DNA of 34,679 nucleotides from Promethearchaeota archaeon (GCA_018238625.1 JABCSY010000040.1:1-34679); one strand, 5' to 3'. Positions 24,240 to 34,207 are shown, numbered from the stretch's first letter. Program-made: numbers and translations. The notes: generated by a model from the sequence alone, not told the origin.

Positions 24240-24965
24240 ATGGTTAAAGTCGATGTTAGTATAGAATTTTCGGAATTTGGAAAGAAAATGAAAATTATTG
24301 CGATAATGATCGTACTTTCGATCATTCCATTCATAGGTACAATTCTAAGTCTCATAGGATCCATTTTTGCTATTATGGCATTAAGCGATATACGGGACGC
24401 AAACTATAAATTAAAACAATCTTCGCTAGTGAATTATCGCACGAAATATAGTAGGGCGATAGTTTTCAAGATAATTGGTACTGTTATATCTGGAGCTGTG
24501 TCTTTTTACTCTTTAAACAATCCATTCCATATCGGTACTTTTACTATTGTACCAACGATCATAAGCTTTATTATAAGCATCATAGCAGCAGCGATTGAGA
24601 TGGACGCTTGGCGTAGCTTAACAGATTTCTTTAACCAAAATCGCAGTTTATTCCCTAGCTATATCGCATTGTCAGCTTCAGAAGGAAGCGATAAATTAAG
24701 AAGTGCCGCTATAATGAATGCTCTTTCGTTTTTAATAATAACAATTCTTATTGGCTTTATTTTGCAAGTAGTTGGATACATAAAATTGGCAAAATTAGAG
24801 GAGATGATTCGTTTTACTAAGACGACTCCAGCAACCCCAGCGCCAAGTACGCAACAAGTATCGCTACCAGCGCCAACACCTTCGAAAATTAATTTTTGTC
24901 CTGGTTGTGGGGCAAAAATGACTGGAGAGTGGAAATTCTGCGAGGAATGTGGTTCAGAGCTTTAA
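24240..24965 (+). CDS. Membrane protein with C-terminal zinc ribbon, paralogue 2
   Basis: 241 residues with four hydrophobic segments (about 18-45, 72-85, 95-120, 158-180), a Pro/Ala/Thr-rich linker (TTPATPAPSTQQ) and a terminal zinc ribbon (FCPGCGAKM...FCEECGSEL). It shares with the 20622 gene the first 15 residues, the DIRDANYKL / NIKNANLKL piece after helix 2, and QNRSLFP...EGSDKLRSAAIMNALSFLIIT. The linker and ribbon style matches many small Asgard membrane proteins. Function unknown; the shared leader suggests co-expression with related copies. Confidence 0.8.
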   Translation: MVKVDVSIEFSEFGKKMKIIAIMIVLSIIPFIGTILSLIGSIFAIMALSDIRDANYKLKQSSLVNYRTKYSRAIVFKIIGTVISGAVSFYSLNNPFHIGTFTIVPTIISFIISIIAAAIEMDAWRSLTDFFNQNRSLFPSYIALSASEGSDKLRSAAIMNALSFLIITILIGFILQVVGYIKLAKLEEMIRFTKTTPATPAPSTQQVSLPAPTPSKINFCPGCGAKMTGEWKFCEECGSEL

Positions 24966-25007
24966 AAAAACAAACTAATAAAAATATATTTAATTTTTTG
25001 GTTTATA

Positions 25008-25034
25008 TTTACTTTTAGTGACCTCTCTCCCTCT
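25008..25034 (+). repeat. Pyrimidine-rich direct repeat, copy 1
   Basis: TTTACTTTTAGTGACCTCTC followed by TCCCTCT, closely matched by the element at 26653-26682. It lies after the zinc-ribbon gene end. The two copies flank the flavoprotein gene. Confidence 0.45.
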
Positions 25035-25110
25035 GTTATATTTAAAAGCAATGAAATCTCTTCTCTTCACCATTTCAATTATGTCATCTTTTTATTCTTA
25101 ATTTCAACCT

Positions 25111-26511
25111 TTAGTGATATTCAATAGAAAAGGTTTCTAATTTTTTAATTGCCACATGTTTCTGTTTCCATAGTTGGTTAGCTTTCTTTACCCATTGATC
25201 GAATTCGTTCGGATCTTCTGGAAAGGTTTCGTAATGCTTTTTAATTTTTCCAGCAAGTGAATTAGCTGATAGCAATTTTTTCACGTGTTTTAAGGATAAT
25301 TGTCTCTTTAGCATACCGCCAATTAATTTAAACAGAAATTTAAGCATTTCGCCAAGACTCATGTCCTCTTCGTATTCTTTATTAGGTTCTGGAATTTCGT
25401 CTTCGTCCCCAGTTTTGTAAAGTAATCCCGATTTTAAGACGTAATCCCATTCTTTTGCTGAAAAGTTTAGAATACCAGATAATTGCATAAGTAAGCTCGC
25501 AAATTTCGCACCCTGATCTCTAAAATACCTTACATTAATGGGCCATAACCTATCTTTAGAAATGTATCCTTCTTCTTTAAGCGTACTTTCAATAACCTCT
25601 GCTGCAATCATGCACAAATTCCAAGTCGCGGTAACTCCGTGCCCCGAAAATGGATAAGTAATTGCCGCAGCGTCCCCTATGCAGAGTAGTCCATCACCTA
25701 CAAGAGTATAGGGAGGTCTTCTATAGGGTGTAAAACCTTGTTCTTCTTTCACAATTTCATAAGGAGGTAATTGAGCTTTTCCAAGGAACTCTTCTCTTGC
25801 TTTTCTAGCATTTTCGTAAGAACCAGGTTGTCCAACTCCCAAAATGGCACCATTTTCAATCTGACACGGACCAAACCATAACAGGTAGTATTGAAATCCT
25901 GTGTCGGGTAATGGATGTTTTTCTTCTGGGTTTAACCACTTAATGTATTGTAGAAGTACGTACATCACACTACTTGGATCCAATTTAAAGGTTTCAATTC
26001 CGTAGTCTATAGGCAAGGATGTTCTGATTGCGGCACCCGTACCTGAAGCATCGACAACTAATCGAGCGTGGTATTCAATTCGTTCCCCATTTTTTTCGGC
26101 TAAAACACCTACAATTTTTCCGTCGTCAAAAATTAATTCTAAAAATTTACAAGAAAAAACAAGCTTTACTCCATCTGCTTCTAGCACCTTATACATTCTA
26201 TTTAAAAACGGCGTAAGACGCACAATAGTTTGAAGCGCTCTGGTTTTGACTTCTGTTGTAAAATCCGTTGTTACTTGCGTGGATTGTTCTCGAATTTCAA
26301 TACAGTCAGGATCCCCTACTTTAAATGGTGGTATGCCAGCATTTTTAATTCTGTCGGTCTCAAAGTGGATAACATCTAACCTTTTAGCTACTTTTTCCCT
26401 CTCGTCTTTTTCTATGGTTACAACTGAATAACCCTTTTTAGCTAATAGCCAACTAAGATACATCCCGGCAGTTCCAGCGCCCACGACCAGAATATCGCAT
26501 TTTTCAACCAT
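25111..26511 (-). CDS. Geranylgeranyl reductase-family FAD-dependent oxidoreductase
   Basis: 466 residues from ATG 26511; an in-frame TTG at 26526 would add five. FAD-binding GAGTAG is at residues 11-16 followed by the acidic end of strand 2 (TIEKDERE). The second FAD motif is LCIGDAAAITYPFSGHGVTA (near 290), the hallmark of the geranylgeranyl reductase/p-hydroxybenzoate hydroxylase group. In archaea such enzymes saturate the isoprenoid chains of membrane lipids, but the family also has other roles. No partner ferredoxin gene is next to it. The family fit is good; lipid reduction is inference. Confidence 0.8.
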   Translation of the reverse strand: MVEKCDILVVGAGTAGMYLSWLLAKKGYSVVTIEKDEREKVAKRLDVIHFETDRIKNAGIPPFKVGDPDCIEIREQSTQVTTDFTTEVKTRALQTIVRLTPFLNRMYKVLEADGVKLVFSCKFLELIFDDGKIVGVLAEKNGERIEYHARLVVDASGTGAAIRTSLPIDYGIETFKLDPSSVMYVLLQYIKWLNPEEKHPLPDTGFQYYLLWFGPCQIENGAILGVGQPGSYENARKAREEFLGKAQLPPYEIVKEEQGFTPYRRPPYTLVGDGLLCIGDAAAITYPFSGHGVTATWNLCMIAAEVIESTLKEEGYISKDRLWPINVRYFRDQGAKFASLLMQLSGILNFSAKEWDYVLKSGLLYKTGDEDEIPEPNKEYEEDMSLGEMLKFLFKLIGGMLKRQLSLKHVKKLLSANSLAGKIKKHYETFPEDPNEFDQWVKKANQLWKQKHVAIKKLETFSIEYH

Positions 26512-26854
26512 GATTTTTAATCTCAAATAAGTATTATATTGTATGATTCTAAGTTTGTTTTAATAATTATAAGTTTTTAGAAATAATCTTACATTAATAT
26601 CCAAGTGCTTTTTTGAATGGTTTATTAGCGTTTAAATTATTTAATTTTTACTTTTACTTTTAACGACCCCCCTCCCCCTCTCTAAAACCTAAAAAAAAAA
26701 TTAATAACTGTGCTGACGAGTAGATTTTTATCTTTTAATTACGTCGGTAATTTGTTGTCCTTTAGTGTGTAAAAAAGTCAATTTTAATAAACTTTATAAT
26801 AGATAATTAACGTTATTTTCATGAGTTTTAATACTTAACTTGTTGGATGCTGAC
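26512..26854. other. Non-coding stretch of 343 bp
   Basis: AT-rich control region before the minus-strand flavoprotein and the plus-strand small ORF. It holds the second pyrimidine-rich repeat at 26653-26682 and otherwise no gene, tRNA or clear hairpin that I can see. Confidence 0.5.
26653..26682 (+). repeat. Pyrimidine-rich direct repeat, copy 2
   Basis: TTTACTTTTAACGACCCCCC followed by TCCCCCTCTC, the counterpart of 25008-25034. The other strand is a G-run (GGGGGAGGGGGG), rare in this AT-rich genome. Confidence 0.45.
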
Positions 26855-26980
26855 ATGGATAGTAAAGACTCCGAAAAAGAGATATTTTTGAAATACTGCG
26901 AAGAATGCATTAGGTCAAAAATTAATTGTGATAGTCCTCCAGAATTTACCGAAGAAGTAGGGAAAGAAAAAGGACTCTAA
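26855..26980 (+). CDS. Small 41-aa Cys-containing ORF
   Basis: ATG 26855 to UAA at 26980 gives an acidic 41-residue peptide with YCEECIRSKINC, a CxxC plus a third Cys that could hold zinc. There is no family match and no clear ribosome site, but codon use looks like that of real genes here. It lies alone between the flavoprotein and URO-D-like genes. Confidence 0.4.
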   Translation: MDSKDSEKEIFLKYCEECIRSKINCDSPPEFTEEVGKEKGL

Positions 26981-27120
26981 AGATACAACCATTATTATTT
27001 AATTAAAATAATATTCTTTCTATTTTTTAATTCAAACGCTAATATATTATGGCAACTAAATATTTTTAAACAAAAAGAAATATTTATCTTTTAATTAGAA
27101 TTTTTTATTAAGTAGTTGTT

Positions 27121-28290
27121 ATGAATTCAAAAGAACGAGTGAGAGCAGCAATTCATTTTAATCGACCAGATAGAGTCCCAATTTTTAATATAGTATCTGG
27201 TGATGTCGCTCCTATGCCACTTATGCCTTCAAAAGATTGGAATCCAGGTTTTGTAGAAAATGAAATTGGATTATTTCCCCATAATAAAAATCCCAATACT
27301 TGGGAAAGTCCAGATTGGGTAAATAATCGACCTGAATTTGAAGGTGGTAATTGGAAAAATATCCCACATGAAGAAGTAGATGAATGGGGTTGTATCTGGA
27401 ATATGAAGGGAAGGGATAAAGATATGGGACACCCAGGTAGACCTTCTTTAGCGGATATAAAAAACATAAATAATTATTTAACGCAATATACTTTAGATGC
27501 TTCAGAAAAGAGCCGATATAAAGCGGCTTTAGATTTAAAAAAATTATTGAGCAATGATTTGTACAATATGGTAATTATGAGTTCACAGGGACCTTCTCAT
27601 GTAGTTTCTGAAATGAGAGGTTTTTCTAATTATCTAGTCGATCACATTAAGCATCCTAAGGAGTTGAAACTTTTATTAGAACATGTTACTGAGTTCCATG
27701 TAGAATCAATAAAAATGGCGTTTAAGTACGGGTTAGAACCCAATGGATTTTGGCTATCTGACGATTTAGGAGAGCAAAATGGACCGTTCTTTAACCCTCG
27801 TATTTTTAGAGAATTTTACGAGCCAATATATAAAAGAATCGCAGACGCAGCACATGAATTAGGAGCTGATCTACATCTTCATTGTTGTGGCAAGGTAGAC
27901 CGTCTTATACCAGTACTCATTGACTGTGGTTTAGATTCTATCGAGTTTGATAGCCCTAGAATGAGTGGATATAACGATTTAGAGCAATATCGGGGAAAAA
28001 TAATGTTCTGGGGTTGCGTTAACATACAATCTATTTATACTCATGGAACGCCCGAAGAAGTCGAGCGAGAAGTTTGGCATATGGTTCGAAATTTAGGTAC
28101 GAAAGATGGAGGCTTTGGAGCGTATTTTTATCCTCAACCTAAAGTAATAAGGGTTTCTCGAAAGAACATCAAAGCTTTTGAAAAAGGATTAGAAAAATAT
28201 GGAACTTATTCAAACATTCCCTCAAAATGGTGGGATTATCCAACTTTAGAGAATTGGAATGATTCTGTAGTTCCCCCTTTACCACATTAG
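27121..28290 (+). CDS. Uroporphyrinogen decarboxylase-like (URO-D) family protein
   Basis: 389 residues. It starts MNSKERVRAAIHFNRPDRVP, the hallmark opening of URO-D-like proteins and of corrinoid methyltransferases of the MtaA/MtbA type. Later motifs are WLSDDLGEQNGPFFNP, LHLHCCGKVDRLIPVLIDCG and MFWGCVNIQS. The HCCG segment is where the zinc ligands of methyltransferase relatives sit. No heme-pathway gene, corrinoid protein or methyltransferase is nearby, so a role in tetrapyrrole synthesis is unlikely. The nearby carbohydrate genes do not settle the substrate. Confidence 0.75.
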   Translation: MNSKERVRAAIHFNRPDRVPIFNIVSGDVAPMPLMPSKDWNPGFVENEIGLFPHNKNPNTWESPDWVNNRPEFEGGNWKNIPHEEVDEWGCIWNMKGRDKDMGHPGRPSLADIKNINNYLTQYTLDASEKSRYKAALDLKKLLSNDLYNMVIMSSQGPSHVVSEMRGFSNYLVDHIKHPKELKLLLEHVTEFHVESIKMAFKYGLEPNGFWLSDDLGEQNGPFFNPRIFREFYEPIYKRIADAAHELGADLHLHCCGKVDRLIPVLIDCGLDSIEFDSPRMSGYNDLEQYRGKIMFWGCVNIQSIYTHGTPEEVEREVWHMVRNLGTKDGGFGAYFYPQPKVIRVSRKNIKAFEKGLEKYGTYSNIPSKWWDYPTLENWNDSVVPPLPH

Positions 28291-28318
28291 ATTCAAAGTA
28301 GGAATAAAAGAATTTTGC

Positions 28319-30991
28319 TTATTTCTTTTTTATTTCCCAGCAGAGGGGTTTATCTTGTTTATTTTCGCCACTTAAAAGCAATTGGTTTTCTTTTATTGTA
28401 AACTCAGCTTCATTTCCATTTATTAGAATAGAATCAATTTGGTCGAGTTCCTCTTCTCTTAGTTTTAATGATATTTCCCATGTACCTAATTTCAGGGGAC
28501 TGTACCACCCTAAATATCCATTTTTAGTCTTTTCTAATCCAATAAGGGGGGTACTAAACTTATATTCGTCTTTAGGTAAAGTAGGATTAAAATTCACTCC
28601 ATTTCGCGTGAAATTTATACCAATTAAGCGAGTTGTGTCGTATAACGGCCATGCGTGAGGATGCAAATTAAAGACCGGAAAATCAGTCCAAGAAGTTGCC
28701 ATATGCCCTAGAAATTCCTCTTCATCTGATGTACCTTGTTCGCCAGTAATTAAAGCTTCGTTAAAAACAGTTTGACCGGGATATTTAGATAAATCCGAGT
28801 TATAGGTGTCTGGACCACTCCAAATTCCATACCAAACATCGGGATAACTCTCAGCGTGATAAGCCAGTGAGTTTTTTTTCCATTCGTCCCATCCCATCTC
28901 TCCATCTACTAAAGAGAGAGCCCAGATTAAAGTTCCATTAATTGAAGGCCAAATTCCTGCATTTACTCCTTGTCCTTTGCCTCTTATACTATCAATACTC
29001 TTGCTATGAAGCCTAGCGCCAATTTTCGAGGGTTTACGAACTAATTCATCGATATTCTTTACAAGAATCGATTTTTGTTCTTGATTGGTCGCATCGCCAA
29101 TAATTGCCCAAGGTTGAGGTTCTAACCACATTTGATCTTCACCAACCCATCCCAAATCTTCTGTTAACCAAGCTCTTCTAAACCATTTTCCAGTCCACTG
29201 AGCCTTAACTGCTTCTCGTTGAGATTGAGAATACATAAGTGCTTCACTCGCTAAATCGCGTTCACCTACGAATCCCAACATTTCTGAGTATATTTCAAGC
29301 GTGTATATAGCCATTGTGGCGTTTAAAACGCTTTCTCCTTCTTTTTGAATTTCTTTATGTTTCTCAGGCGGAATGTTCCCAATTACAACACCATCGTTCC
29401 AATCTCCATTGGAGATTCGTTGGAGTCCGTGGCGTCCTGTCCCAGTTTTTTTAACTAAATGACGAAAACAGCGCGCTATTACATCTCGAACTTTAACAAT
29501 TTCTGCTCTAGATCCATAAACAGGATATCTGGAGACTTCTTCGTCAAGAAATTCAACATCACGAGTTCCAAGAACATATTCGCTTATTAACCATAGTAAC
29601 CACATTTCCTGATCGCTAGGCTTAAAGGGGACTGGTAATATTTGTCCACTTCCCGTAATACCATAGGGTATTTCGCCATTCTTACGAGTTGTTTTTAAAG
29701 TATACCTTATAACATTTTTTACTATGTCCGGGTTGCTGTAAATAAAAGGAAGTGCGTGTTGCAAGGGATCACGGGCAGCTCCTTGGAAGCCAATGATGTA
29801 TTGATACACATGACCCTGAGAAAGGATATGTTCTTTAAAATAGCTGTCATAAGTCATAGCACCTCTTAAATAATAATAATGCCAAAAAATTTCGCGATTT
29901 ACCCATGGTTCTTCTTTAATTTGTAATTCGATTCTATTATTTTTCCATTGTTCACATGTTTTTTCAAATAATTTAGTTAGATTATTATTATATTTGTTAA
30001 CTAAGGAGGTTATATCGTAGCCATCGGGAAGATATCCATATAAAAAAGATAATGTTTGACTTTCTCCTGACTTTAAGTGTAATTTTTGTTCCAGAAACAT
30101 AGCGCTTTCAATACCTGTAGAACTGAGATCGTTGTTCAACTTATTTTTAAGACCATCTGGAGCTTTGACACCACCACGACCAAAGAATTGTTCACTATTG
30201 GTACTTAATGCGCTTGCTTTAGAATCTAAAGAGATTAAGAAAGTTGATGGAGGAAATTTATCTTCAAATGCAGGTTTAAGATTAGCAGGATCGTATACCT
30301 CTTTTTGATTTTCCAAAAACCTTTTTTCTAGAAGCCCGGCGCCATTATTGATTACACTAAACTCGTGTTTAAATTTATTACTGAGTTCATGGCGAATCTC
30401 TCTCGGGTGTTTACCAGGTTTCTCTGAAAGTAGTGCCGCAAATGCAGACGACGAAAATTGATACATATAACAACCCCAATACTCGATCCATCGTAGATCT
30501 GTAGGCATATCTCGATTATTTGTTATTGTAATTTGAGAAATTAAAACAGGGTCGTCACCAAATGGCGCAAAAATAATTTGGTTAACATTATAACCGTACC
30601 CCATTACTTTTTTTTGTAAGTATCCAATTCCAAAGATCCTTTCGAAGGAATCTATTTTACCCAGATAGTATGTACTTAAAAAATTATCTCCATCAGTAAG
30701 GTATCCAAAACCTCCAGCATATTGTCCTTGTTTAGGATTAAACTCATTTAAATACTTAGGACCTCCTTCGTCTTGTCTTACTTGGATATATCCGTAATTT
30801 GATGCAACAGCTACCAATCTATCGTTGCCAATTTGGTGAAGGTGTTCTGTTTTTGAACGCCACTCTTCATTCATTGGAGTGATTGCTTTCGGATCATTTA
30901 TTTGGTCGCAAGTATAACGATATGCGGGTAATCCAAACCCATCATTAATCCATTCTCCAAAATGACCAGAACCAAACGCTTTTTTACTCAT
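28319..30991 (-). CDS. GH94-like glycoside phosphorylase/hydrolase
   Basis: 890 residues, close to the length of GH94 (cellobiose/chitobiose phosphorylase) proteins. It starts with FGSGHFGEWINDG, has a beta-sandwich N-terminal part (about 1-330), then the (alpha/alpha)6 barrel with NGDWNDGV near residue 530, the GH94-type catalytic region with the general-acid Asp. PSDQEMWLLWLISEYVLGTR precedes it, and KWFRRAWLTEDLGWVGEDQMW with LEPQPWAIIGDAT follows, as in GH94. There is no signal peptide, so it acts inside the cell on imported oligosaccharides. Phosphorylase versus hydrolase and the sugar linkage are not resolved. Confidence 0.75.
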   Translation of the reverse strand: MSKKAFGSGHFGEWINDGFGLPAYRYTCDQINDPKAITPMNEEWRSKTEHLHQIGNDRLVAVASNYGYIQVRQDEGGPKYLNEFNPKQGQYAGGFGYLTDGDNFLSTYYLGKIDSFERIFGIGYLQKKVMGYGYNVNQIIFAPFGDDPVLISQITITNNRDMPTDLRWIEYWGCYMYQFSSSAFAALLSEKPGKHPREIRHELSNKFKHEFSVINNGAGLLEKRFLENQKEVYDPANLKPAFEDKFPPSTFLISLDSKASALSTNSEQFFGRGGVKAPDGLKNKLNNDLSSTGIESAMFLEQKLHLKSGESQTLSFLYGYLPDGYDITSLVNKYNNNLTKLFEKTCEQWKNNRIELQIKEEPWVNREIFWHYYYLRGAMTYDSYFKEHILSQGHVYQYIIGFQGAARDPLQHALPFIYSNPDIVKNVIRYTLKTTRKNGEIPYGITGSGQILPVPFKPSDQEMWLLWLISEYVLGTRDVEFLDEEVSRYPVYGSRAEIVKVRDVIARCFRHLVKKTGTGRHGLQRISNGDWNDGVVIGNIPPEKHKEIQKEGESVLNATMAIYTLEIYSEMLGFVGERDLASEALMYSQSQREAVKAQWTGKWFRRAWLTEDLGWVGEDQMWLEPQPWAIIGDATNQEQKSILVKNIDELVRKPSKIGARLHSKSIDSIRGKGQGVNAGIWPSINGTLIWALSLVDGEMGWDEWKKNSLAYHAESYPDVWYGIWSGPDTYNSDLSKYPGQTVFNEALITGEQGTSDEEEFLGHMATSWTDFPVFNLHPHAWPLYDTTRLIGINFTRNGVNFNPTLPKDEYKFSTPLIGLEKTKNGYLGWYSPLKLGTWEISLKLREEELDQIDSILINGNEAEFTIKENQLLLSGENKQDKPLCWEIKKK

Positions 30992-31130
30992 CTTTATAAT
31001 CTTCCCTTATTCAAATAAATCTATTTTAGAGAAATTAAGTAGAATTTAATAGTTTTAAGGAAATTGTTTTAAAACTTTTTGCATGGAGAGTCTTACATAA
31101 CAACTCGATATTAAACTGTCAATCCTTAAA

Positions 31131-32711
31131 TTAATAGCCACAATCTCTCATAACTGGGTTACTTAGATTGTTAGCTTTTTTAAACAATCTTAAAAGAAGA
31201 TCAAGTTTAATGTCTTTAAGAGTCTTATCGTTCCACAAATTATTTACTTCATTTTTATCCTTCTTTAAATTATATAATTCTCCATGATCACTAAAAACTG
31301 TGATTCTCCATTCGTCTGTAATTAATGTTCTCGTTCTTTCATGATTGTGGTCATCATCCATTTCAACAAGTATATCATCATTAATTTTTTCTTTAGCGTT
31401 ATCTAATATTGGAATTAAACTTTTTCCTTGCATAAAATCTGGGATTGGGATTCCAGCTAATTCCAAGATTGTCTCAGGAATGTCAATTGAACTAGCTAAC
31501 GAATTACATTCTTCGTTTGTTAACCCGTTAGGGACTTTTATTAAGAAGGGAATTTTGATTAACCCTTGATATAAGAATGGTCCTTTAAAGAAGAACTTAT
31601 GATCTCCACCTAAATCGCCATGATCCGTTGTATATATAACAACTGTATTTTCTGCCAAGTCAAATTTATTTAAAGCATCTAAAATCTCCCCTACGGCATC
31701 ATCAACCATTTTTTCCATTCCATAGGACGCAGCAATTACACGTTTAGCCTCTTCTTCTGTTAAATCTTTTGGAATTGGAAAGATCTTTTTTGCAGTTCCT
31801 TCACTTAATAGAAGAGTATTGTAATGTTTTCTATTAAATTCTGAACTATTTTTATGGTCATCGTTAAATGTTTTAGGTAATATTACATCTTCTGGCTTAT
31901 ACATATCGAAATATTTTCCAGGTGGCGCGAAAGGATGATGAGGGTCGGGAAATGAGCAAAAAGCGAGAAAATTCTCTTTGGAACAAGACCCATTGGAAAA
32001 TCTTTCTAAGAATTCGATTGTGTTTTCTTTAACAAATGTTGTAGAATAAAGTTCCTCAGGGATTTTATGTTTTAGCACTTGTAATTTCACCAAGGGATCA
32101 GAAGTGTTAAAACAGATATTAAGTTTTGTTTGAATTAAATTATCCGGATTACTCAACTTAATCCTGAGCGGTTTTCCTAACGAGGGATTGTTTTCTATTT
32201 TTTTCTTTACCCAATTTATGTAATCAGGGTGGCCACATAGCGGTCCGTGCCCTGAAACTATTTTAACATCCTCCAACCCAAAATAAGGTGAGTAGTTAGT
32301 TAATTTAGGATAATCTCTATGTGTGGCAAATTCTTGACTTTCAACAGCGCTTCTGAATTGACCAGAAGGAGCGCCAAAATAATTCAGATGTATTTTTCCA
32401 AAACTTGCTGTATAGTAATTTCCAGATTCAAGTAGAATATCAACAAAGGTATTTGTACCTTGAGGTAAATTGCGTCCATTTGTTGTGACACCATGCACTG
32501 AGGGATATTGCCCCGTATATATCGTGCTTCGATTAGGCATGCAGATTGGGTTATTACAATAAAAGTTAGTGAATTTAATGCCCTCTTTAGCGATGCGGTC
32601 GATATTTGGTGTTTTTAAAACCATCTTATTATTATAACAATTTAAGTGATCAAATCGCTGTTGGTCGGTTATAATAAATAAAAAGTTTAATCTTTTTTTA
32701 ATTTCTATCAC
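31131..32711 (-). CDS. Sulfatase (formylglycine type)
   Basis: 526 residues. The sulfatase signature C57-M-P-N-R61-S begins the CxPxR motif whose Cys is turned into formylglycine. Metal ligands are likely D16/Q17 in ITDQQR and the DH pair in TTDHGDLGGDHK. The rest of the alkaline-phosphatase-like fold is present (SFGKIHLN, FCSFPDPHHPFAPP, GQYPSVHGVTTNGRNLP). It has no signal peptide, so it would be cytoplasmic or exported in another way. It likely removes sulfate from a sugar or other sulfate ester. It lies between a GH94-like gene and a GPH transporter. A maturase for the formylglycine is not visible here. Confidence 0.88.
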   Translation of the reverse strand: MIEIKKRLNFLFIITDQQRFDHLNCYNNKMVLKTPNIDRIAKEGIKFTNFYCNNPICMPNRSTIYTGQYPSVHGVTTNGRNLPQGTNTFVDILLESGNYYTASFGKIHLNYFGAPSGQFRSAVESQEFATHRDYPKLTNYSPYFGLEDVKIVSGHGPLCGHPDYINWVKKKIENNPSLGKPLRIKLSNPDNLIQTKLNICFNTSDPLVKLQVLKHKIPEELYSTTFVKENTIEFLERFSNGSCSKENFLAFCSFPDPHHPFAPPGKYFDMYKPEDVILPKTFNDDHKNSSEFNRKHYNTLLLSEGTAKKIFPIPKDLTEEEAKRVIAASYGMEKMVDDAVGEILDALNKFDLAENTVVIYTTDHGDLGGDHKFFFKGPFLYQGLIKIPFLIKVPNGLTNEECNSLASSIDIPETILELAGIPIPDFMQGKSLIPILDNAKEKINDDILVEMDDDHNHERTRTLITDEWRITVFSDHGELYNLKKDKNEVNNLWNDKTLKDIKLDLLLRLFKKANNLSNPVMRDCGY

Positions 32712-32827
32712 TAATTTTAATTTTTAATAAGTCTAGGAAGAATTAATTAATATATAACTAGAAATCAAAAAAAATGTTTTTAAAGTTTAACATTAAAGTT
32801 ATATTAAAAAAACAAATTTAAAAAAAA

Positions 32828-34207
32828 ATGTCGATTAATAGATTACCTAAAAAACAAGTTTCGGGTTACATTGTGGGGATGATTCCATTAACGCTTATCC
32901 TTGGTGTGTTCCGATTAGGCTACATAAAATTTTTTTACGATTCATTGGGCTTAAATGAGGTTCTTTTTATTATTGGAATGGCAATATTCATGATTATAAA
33001 CATGTTAAATGATCCTCTCATCGGTCAATGGCAAGATAATACTGATGTGAAGAAATGGGGTAGCCGAAGAATCGTATATATAAAATACTTCAGTCCGTTT
33101 TTGGTGATAGCTTTTGCTCTCATGTGGTTCCCATGGAGTACAGACGCAGCTACACCTATGGGACAATTTGTAATGTTTCTGCATTTTTTGATAAGCATAA
33201 GCATTTTTGATACGCTCTCTAATATCGTAACAATGGCTTGGATGGCGTTACTTCCCGATATGACGAGTGATCTCGGAGAGCGTACTAGAATCAACTTTAT
33301 AGGTGGCATCCTCGGACTATTTACAAGCTTTGTTGTGATTACCGTTCCTACGATGGTTGATAACCGTGAATTTTTTCAAATATTCAACATCTCCGTTGCT
33401 GTGATTAGTTACATCTGTTATGTAATTGTGGTAAAGCTTTCAAAAGAACGCCCTGAGCATCAACACGACCGAAGCCCTCCTTTATGGACGGCAATAAAAC
33501 AAACGATGAAATCTAAATCCTTCATGATGTTTGTTGGATTTAATTTTTTCAAGACGCTCATTGGTGCAATACAACTCTCGTATGTCTTTCTATTTTTAAT
33601 ACTGATCGGTCCTGAAAATGTTGGATTATACTTTTTAATCGTAATAATTGTTGGTTGGAGCTCAAGTATTCTTTGTATGAAACTGAGAAAGAAACATGGG
33701 TTTAAAAAGCTGCTACTTCGGTTCACAACTATTCAATTCATAGGGGGATTTATTCTGTTCTTCTTGGTTTTAATTCCTTCAATCTCAATTCCCGCGATGT
33801 GGATAGGCCTTGCATTCTCGGCATTCTTTGGTGGTGCGAGTGTATTTGGAGTTATAATGCAGACGCTACCTATTGACGAGGATGAAGTAAAATATGGGTC
33901 TCGGCGAGAAGGGATGTTTTATGGTATTAACGCCTTGTTCACTAAACCAACTGAGAGTATTGGCCCTATCATCGTGACTATTGTACTTGTGTTAACGGGA
34001 TATGTACAAAACTCTCCCGTTCAAACAGATTCGGCGATGTTTGGAATTATATTTGTATTTTATTTCATCGTCAACATATTTGTGGCTTTAAGTTTGATTT
34101 TTGTCTACTTCTACCCATTAGAAGGAGAAAAATTAGAACGTCTTGAAGAAGAACTTAAGGAACTTCATCAAAAAAAGAGAGAACAGCTAAATATTAAAAC
34201 TAATTAA
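32828..34207 (+). CDS. GPH/MelB-type sugar:cation symporter (MFS)
   Basis: 459 residues with about 12 hydrophobic segments. MINMLNDPLIGQWQDNTD and WGSRRIVYIKYFSPF near 55-90 match the glycoside-pentoside-hexuronide family signature (DP.xG...D.T...G.R.). The end is a charged cytoplasmic tail (EGEKLERLEEELKELHQKKRE). MelB relatives import sugars with Na+ or H+. It is divergent from the sulfatase gene and suggests uptake of the substrate that the sulfatase and GH94-like enzyme process. The actual sugar is unknown. Confidence 0.85.
   Translation: MSINRLPKKQVSGYIVGMIPLTLILGVFRLGYIKFFYDSLGLNEVLFIIGMAIFMIINMLNDPLIGQWQDNTDVKKWGSRRIVYIKYFSPFLVIAFALMWFPWSTDAATPMGQFVMFLHFLISISIFDTLSNIVTMAWMALLPDMTSDLGERTRINFIGGILGLFTSFVVITVPTMVDNREFFQIFNISVAVISYICYVIVVKLSKERPEHQHDRSPPLWTAIKQTMKSKSFMMFVGFNFFKTLIGAIQLSYVFLFLILIGPENVGLYFLIVIIVGWSSSILCMKLRKKHGFKKLLLRFTTIQFIGGFILFFLVLIPSISIPAMWIGLAFSAFFGGASVFGVIMQTLPIDEDEVKYGSRREGMFYGINALFTKPTESIGPIIVTIVLVLTGYVQNSPVQTDSAMFGIIFVFYFIVNIFVALSLIFVYFYPLEGEKLERLEEELKELHQKKREQLNIKTN

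Noticed and set aside
33025..33309. Minus-strand 94-aa ORF opposite the symporter gene
   Set aside because: It lies wholly inside a convincing transporter gene and shows no family features.
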